Below, one piece after another: positions 5,954-7,432 of a stretch of DNA of 7,432 bases. The translations under genes were made by a program, and so were the position numbers. The stretch is from positions 1 to 7,432 of the forward strand of contig JAPWUZ010000128.1 in the NCBI GenBank assembly GCA_028275265.1. The letters run 5' to 3'. Under the pieces are notes generated by a model. The model made no database searches, was not told where the DNA came from, and saw only the letters and a program-made list of their open reading frames with translations. Source of the stretch: Armatimonadota bacterium. GTDB lineage: Bacteria > Armatimonadota > HRBIN16. The stretch's first letter is position 1. Each line of letters begins with the position of its first letter.

Positions 5954-6601
5954 TTAGCCATTGATGTCCAGATATTTGCGCAGCTCGGTGGTGGGAAGCG
6001 CACCAGCACGCAGCACTCGCGCCGGGCGCGTGGTTACCTCCAGCACGGTGGAAGGCACACCACCGCCAGTGTTGCCCGCGTCTATCACCACGTCCACCTG
6101 TTCCAGCAGGCGAGGTGATACGTCCTCCACCCGTGAAGGCGGTTCCTCACCCGACAGATTGGCACTGGGCGCGACAATGGGTCTGCCGAAAGCCCGCAAC
6201 AGCGCCAGCGCCACCGGATGGTCTGGTATCCGCACCCCTACGGTATCTGCCCCTGCGGTAACAACGTCGGGTAGCAGGGCACTGCGCCAGTAGACAAGGG
6301 TCAACGGGCCGGGCATAAATGCGCGGATGAGGGGTATCAGGTCTTCAGGCACCTCGCGCCATAACAGCCGCAGACCATCTACGTCTGCCACCTGCACCGG
6401 CAAAGGCTTATCGGATGGGCGACCTTTGACCTCCCACACGCGGCGCACTGCCTCTTCCGAAAGGGCATCCGCTGCCAGCCCGTACACCGTCTCCGTCGGG
6501 AAGATGACCAGTCCACCCCGATGAAGAACTTCGGACGCCTGTTGCACCGCATGATTCAGTGAGTCAGGAGAACCCGGTACCACCTGTATGACCTGTGCCA
6601 C
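5954..6601 (-). CDS. tsaC: L-threonylcarbamoyladenylate synthase (TsaC/YrdC/Sua5 family)
   Basis: The product has 215 residues, close to single-domain TsaC/YrdC and lacking the C-terminal domain of longer Sua5 proteins. It condenses threonine, bicarbonate and ATP into threonylcarbamoyl-AMP, the donor for the t6A37 modification of ANN-decoding tRNAs. Motifs are FPTETVYGLAADA (34-46), the KxR of KGRPSDKPLPV (Lys59, Arg61), MPGPLTLV (96-103), VGVRIPDHPVA (121-131) and the SxN of APSANLSG (Ser146, Asn148). The start codon is GTG. It is fixed by AAAGGAG (6615-6609), 7 bases upstream inside the end of prmC, and by the N-terminus that leads directly into the family fold. It begins 4 bases after the prmC stop. 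The prmC-tsaC order resembles the prfA-prmC-ywlC cluster of Bacillus-type genomes. Confidence 0.95.
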   Translation of the reverse strand: MAQVIQVVPGSPDSLNHAVQQASEVLHRGGLVIFPTETVYGLAADALSEEAVRRVWEVKGRPSDKPLPVQVADVDGLRLLWREVPEDLIPLIRAFMPGPLTLVYWRSALLPDVVTAGADTVGVRIPDHPVALALLRAFGRPIVAPSANLSGEEPPSRVEDVSPRLLEQVDVVIDAGNTGGGVPSTVLEVTTRPARVLRAGALPTTELRKYLDING

Positions 6602-6605
6602 AGTT

Positions 6606-7432
6606 CTACTCCTTTTGGCGAGATGAACGGTACCTTCCCTCCACGACGCGCCCGACGCCTGCGAGGTCGTTGAGAATACGCACCGCCGTATATCCCGACT
6701 CTTCCAGTAAGTTGGCGACTGCCTCCGCTTGCCCCATGCCGACCTCCATCATTAGCCATCCACCCTCCTGCAGATGGAAATGCGCTTCTGCCGCCAGCCG
6801 TCGGTGGAACTGCAGGGCATCACCGCCAGCAAACAGCGCGTGTGGCGGCTCCCAATCGCGCACTTCGGGCTGCAGGGACAGCCGTTCACTTTCCGCAACG
6901 TACGGTGGATTGGACGCGATGACCTCAAAGCGATGTCCTGCCAGAGGCTGCAGCAGGTCACCCTGCAAAAAGCGCGCTCGCTCTGCCACACCATGACGTT
7001 CCGCGTTCTCGCGTGCCACACGCAGGGCGGCTTCGCTGATGTCGGTCGCCCACACTCGTACTCGAGGCAAATTCACTGCCACCGCTACCGCGATACACCC
7101 GCTTCCCGTGCCGATGTCCGCCACGGTAGCCGGCTGTTTGGCGAGAACCGCCTCCACAAGCACCTCGGTTTCTGGGCGAGGAACCAGCACATCCGGGGTC
7201 ACGGCAAACTCCAAACCGTAGAAGCCCGCTTTACCCAGAATGTACGCCAGCGGTTCACGACGCGCCCGGCGTTCCAGACGAGTCTGCCACTCCTGTATGA
7301 TATGCCCGTCCACCTCCTCTTCAGGATGCGCGTAGAGATAGGCTCGCCCAACACCCAGCAGGTCCTGCAACAACAGCTCGGTGTCCAGACGAGGGGTATC
7401 CACGCCCGCCTGATCGAGAATGCGCGTCCCCT
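6606..7432 (-). CDS. prmC: PrmC: release factor glutamine N5-methyltransferase (5' end outside window)
   Basis: PrmC (HemK) uses S-adenosylmethionine to methylate the glutamine of the GGQ motif in release factors RF1 and RF2, raising termination efficiency. In the visible part the N-terminal helical RF-binding domain ends in RREPLAYILGKAGFYGLEF, followed by PDVLVPRPETEVLVE. The SAM-binding motif ADIGTGSGCIAVAVA and the catalytic ASNPPYV then follow in the usual order. The frame is open to the window edge: a GTG at 7403 could be read as a start. However, the nine codons before it encode GTRILDQAG, and the joined text ILDQAGVDTPRLDTELLL is the ordinary PrmC N-terminal motif. The true start is therefore beyond 7432, probably within a few dozen residues judging from the family length of about 280. 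It is the first visible gene of the unit with tsaC. Confidence 0.95.
   Translation of the reverse strand, partial: GTRILDQAGVDTPRLDTELLLQDLLGVGRAYLYAHPEEEVDGHIIQEWQTRLERRARREPLAYILGKAGFYGLEFAVTPDVLVPRPETEVLVEAVLAKQPATVADIGTGSGCIAVAVAVNLPRVRVWATDISEAALRVARENAERHGVAERARFLQGDLLQPLAGHRFEVIASNPPYVAESERLSLQPEVRDWEPPHALFAGGDALQFHRRLAAEAHFHLQEGGWLMMEVGMGQAEAVANLLEESGYTAVRILNDLAGVGRVVEGRYRSSRQKE

Noticed and set aside
5783..6118. A 111-codon open frame on the plus strand starting in the intergenic gap
   Set aside because: It runs antisense into tsaC, has no recognisable domain or good ribosome binding site, and its first part lies inside the repeat element.

Overview
The window is a dense, moderately GC-rich bacterial chromosome segment. 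It carries two rightward gene groups in the left half and two leftward groups in the right half. The best taxonomic clue is the 2047-2835 product, a type IV prepilin-like protein of the DUF1559 / H-X9-DG kind. Its LFPVFAQAREKARQ...CLSNMKQ...QDYDE neck is the style seen in Armatimonadota, and more loosely in Planctomycetota, Lentisphaerota and Verrucomicrobiota. The LacI regulator, GH20 enzyme and aldo/keto reductase fit a polysaccharide-degrading armatimonad, possibly thermophilic. This placement is inference from protein style, not from a marker gene.

Layout, left to right. (1) 1-897, plus strand: the last 49 codons of larE overlap a complete larB by 11 bases. Both belong to nickel-pincer nucleotide cofactor biosynthesis. 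(2) 898-2835, plus strand: a near-consensus promoter (TTGACA, 17-nt spacer, TATCAT) is followed at once by a perfect 26-bp palindrome made of two abutting CGAAACGTTTCG units. Then come a LacI-family repressor gene and, 17 bases later behind a strong Shine-Dalgarno, the tryptophan-rich DUF1559 pseudopilin gene. (3) 2836-2893: a convergent gap with a GC-rich perfect hairpin. (4) 5607-2894, minus strand: a GH20 beta-N-acetylhexosaminidase-like gene translationally coupled (ATGA overlap) to an aldo/keto reductase. (5) 5608-5953: a 346-bp gap holding a nested inverted repeat, with 13-bp perfect ends at 5643 and 5833 around a 71-bp imperfect palindrome, resembling a MITE or dispersed palindromic repeat. 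(6) 7432-5954, minus strand: prmC (5' end outside the window) and tsaC, 4 bases apart, both serving translation.

The larE/larB pair and the prmC/tsaC pair are housekeeping or cofactor modules. The middle looks like a small carbohydrate-related accessory region. No defence system, CRISPR array, transposase gene or RNA gene was recognised. The features most worth following up are the tandem operator that should make the repressor-pseudopilin unit self-regulated, and the nested palindromic element upstream of the GH20 gene.
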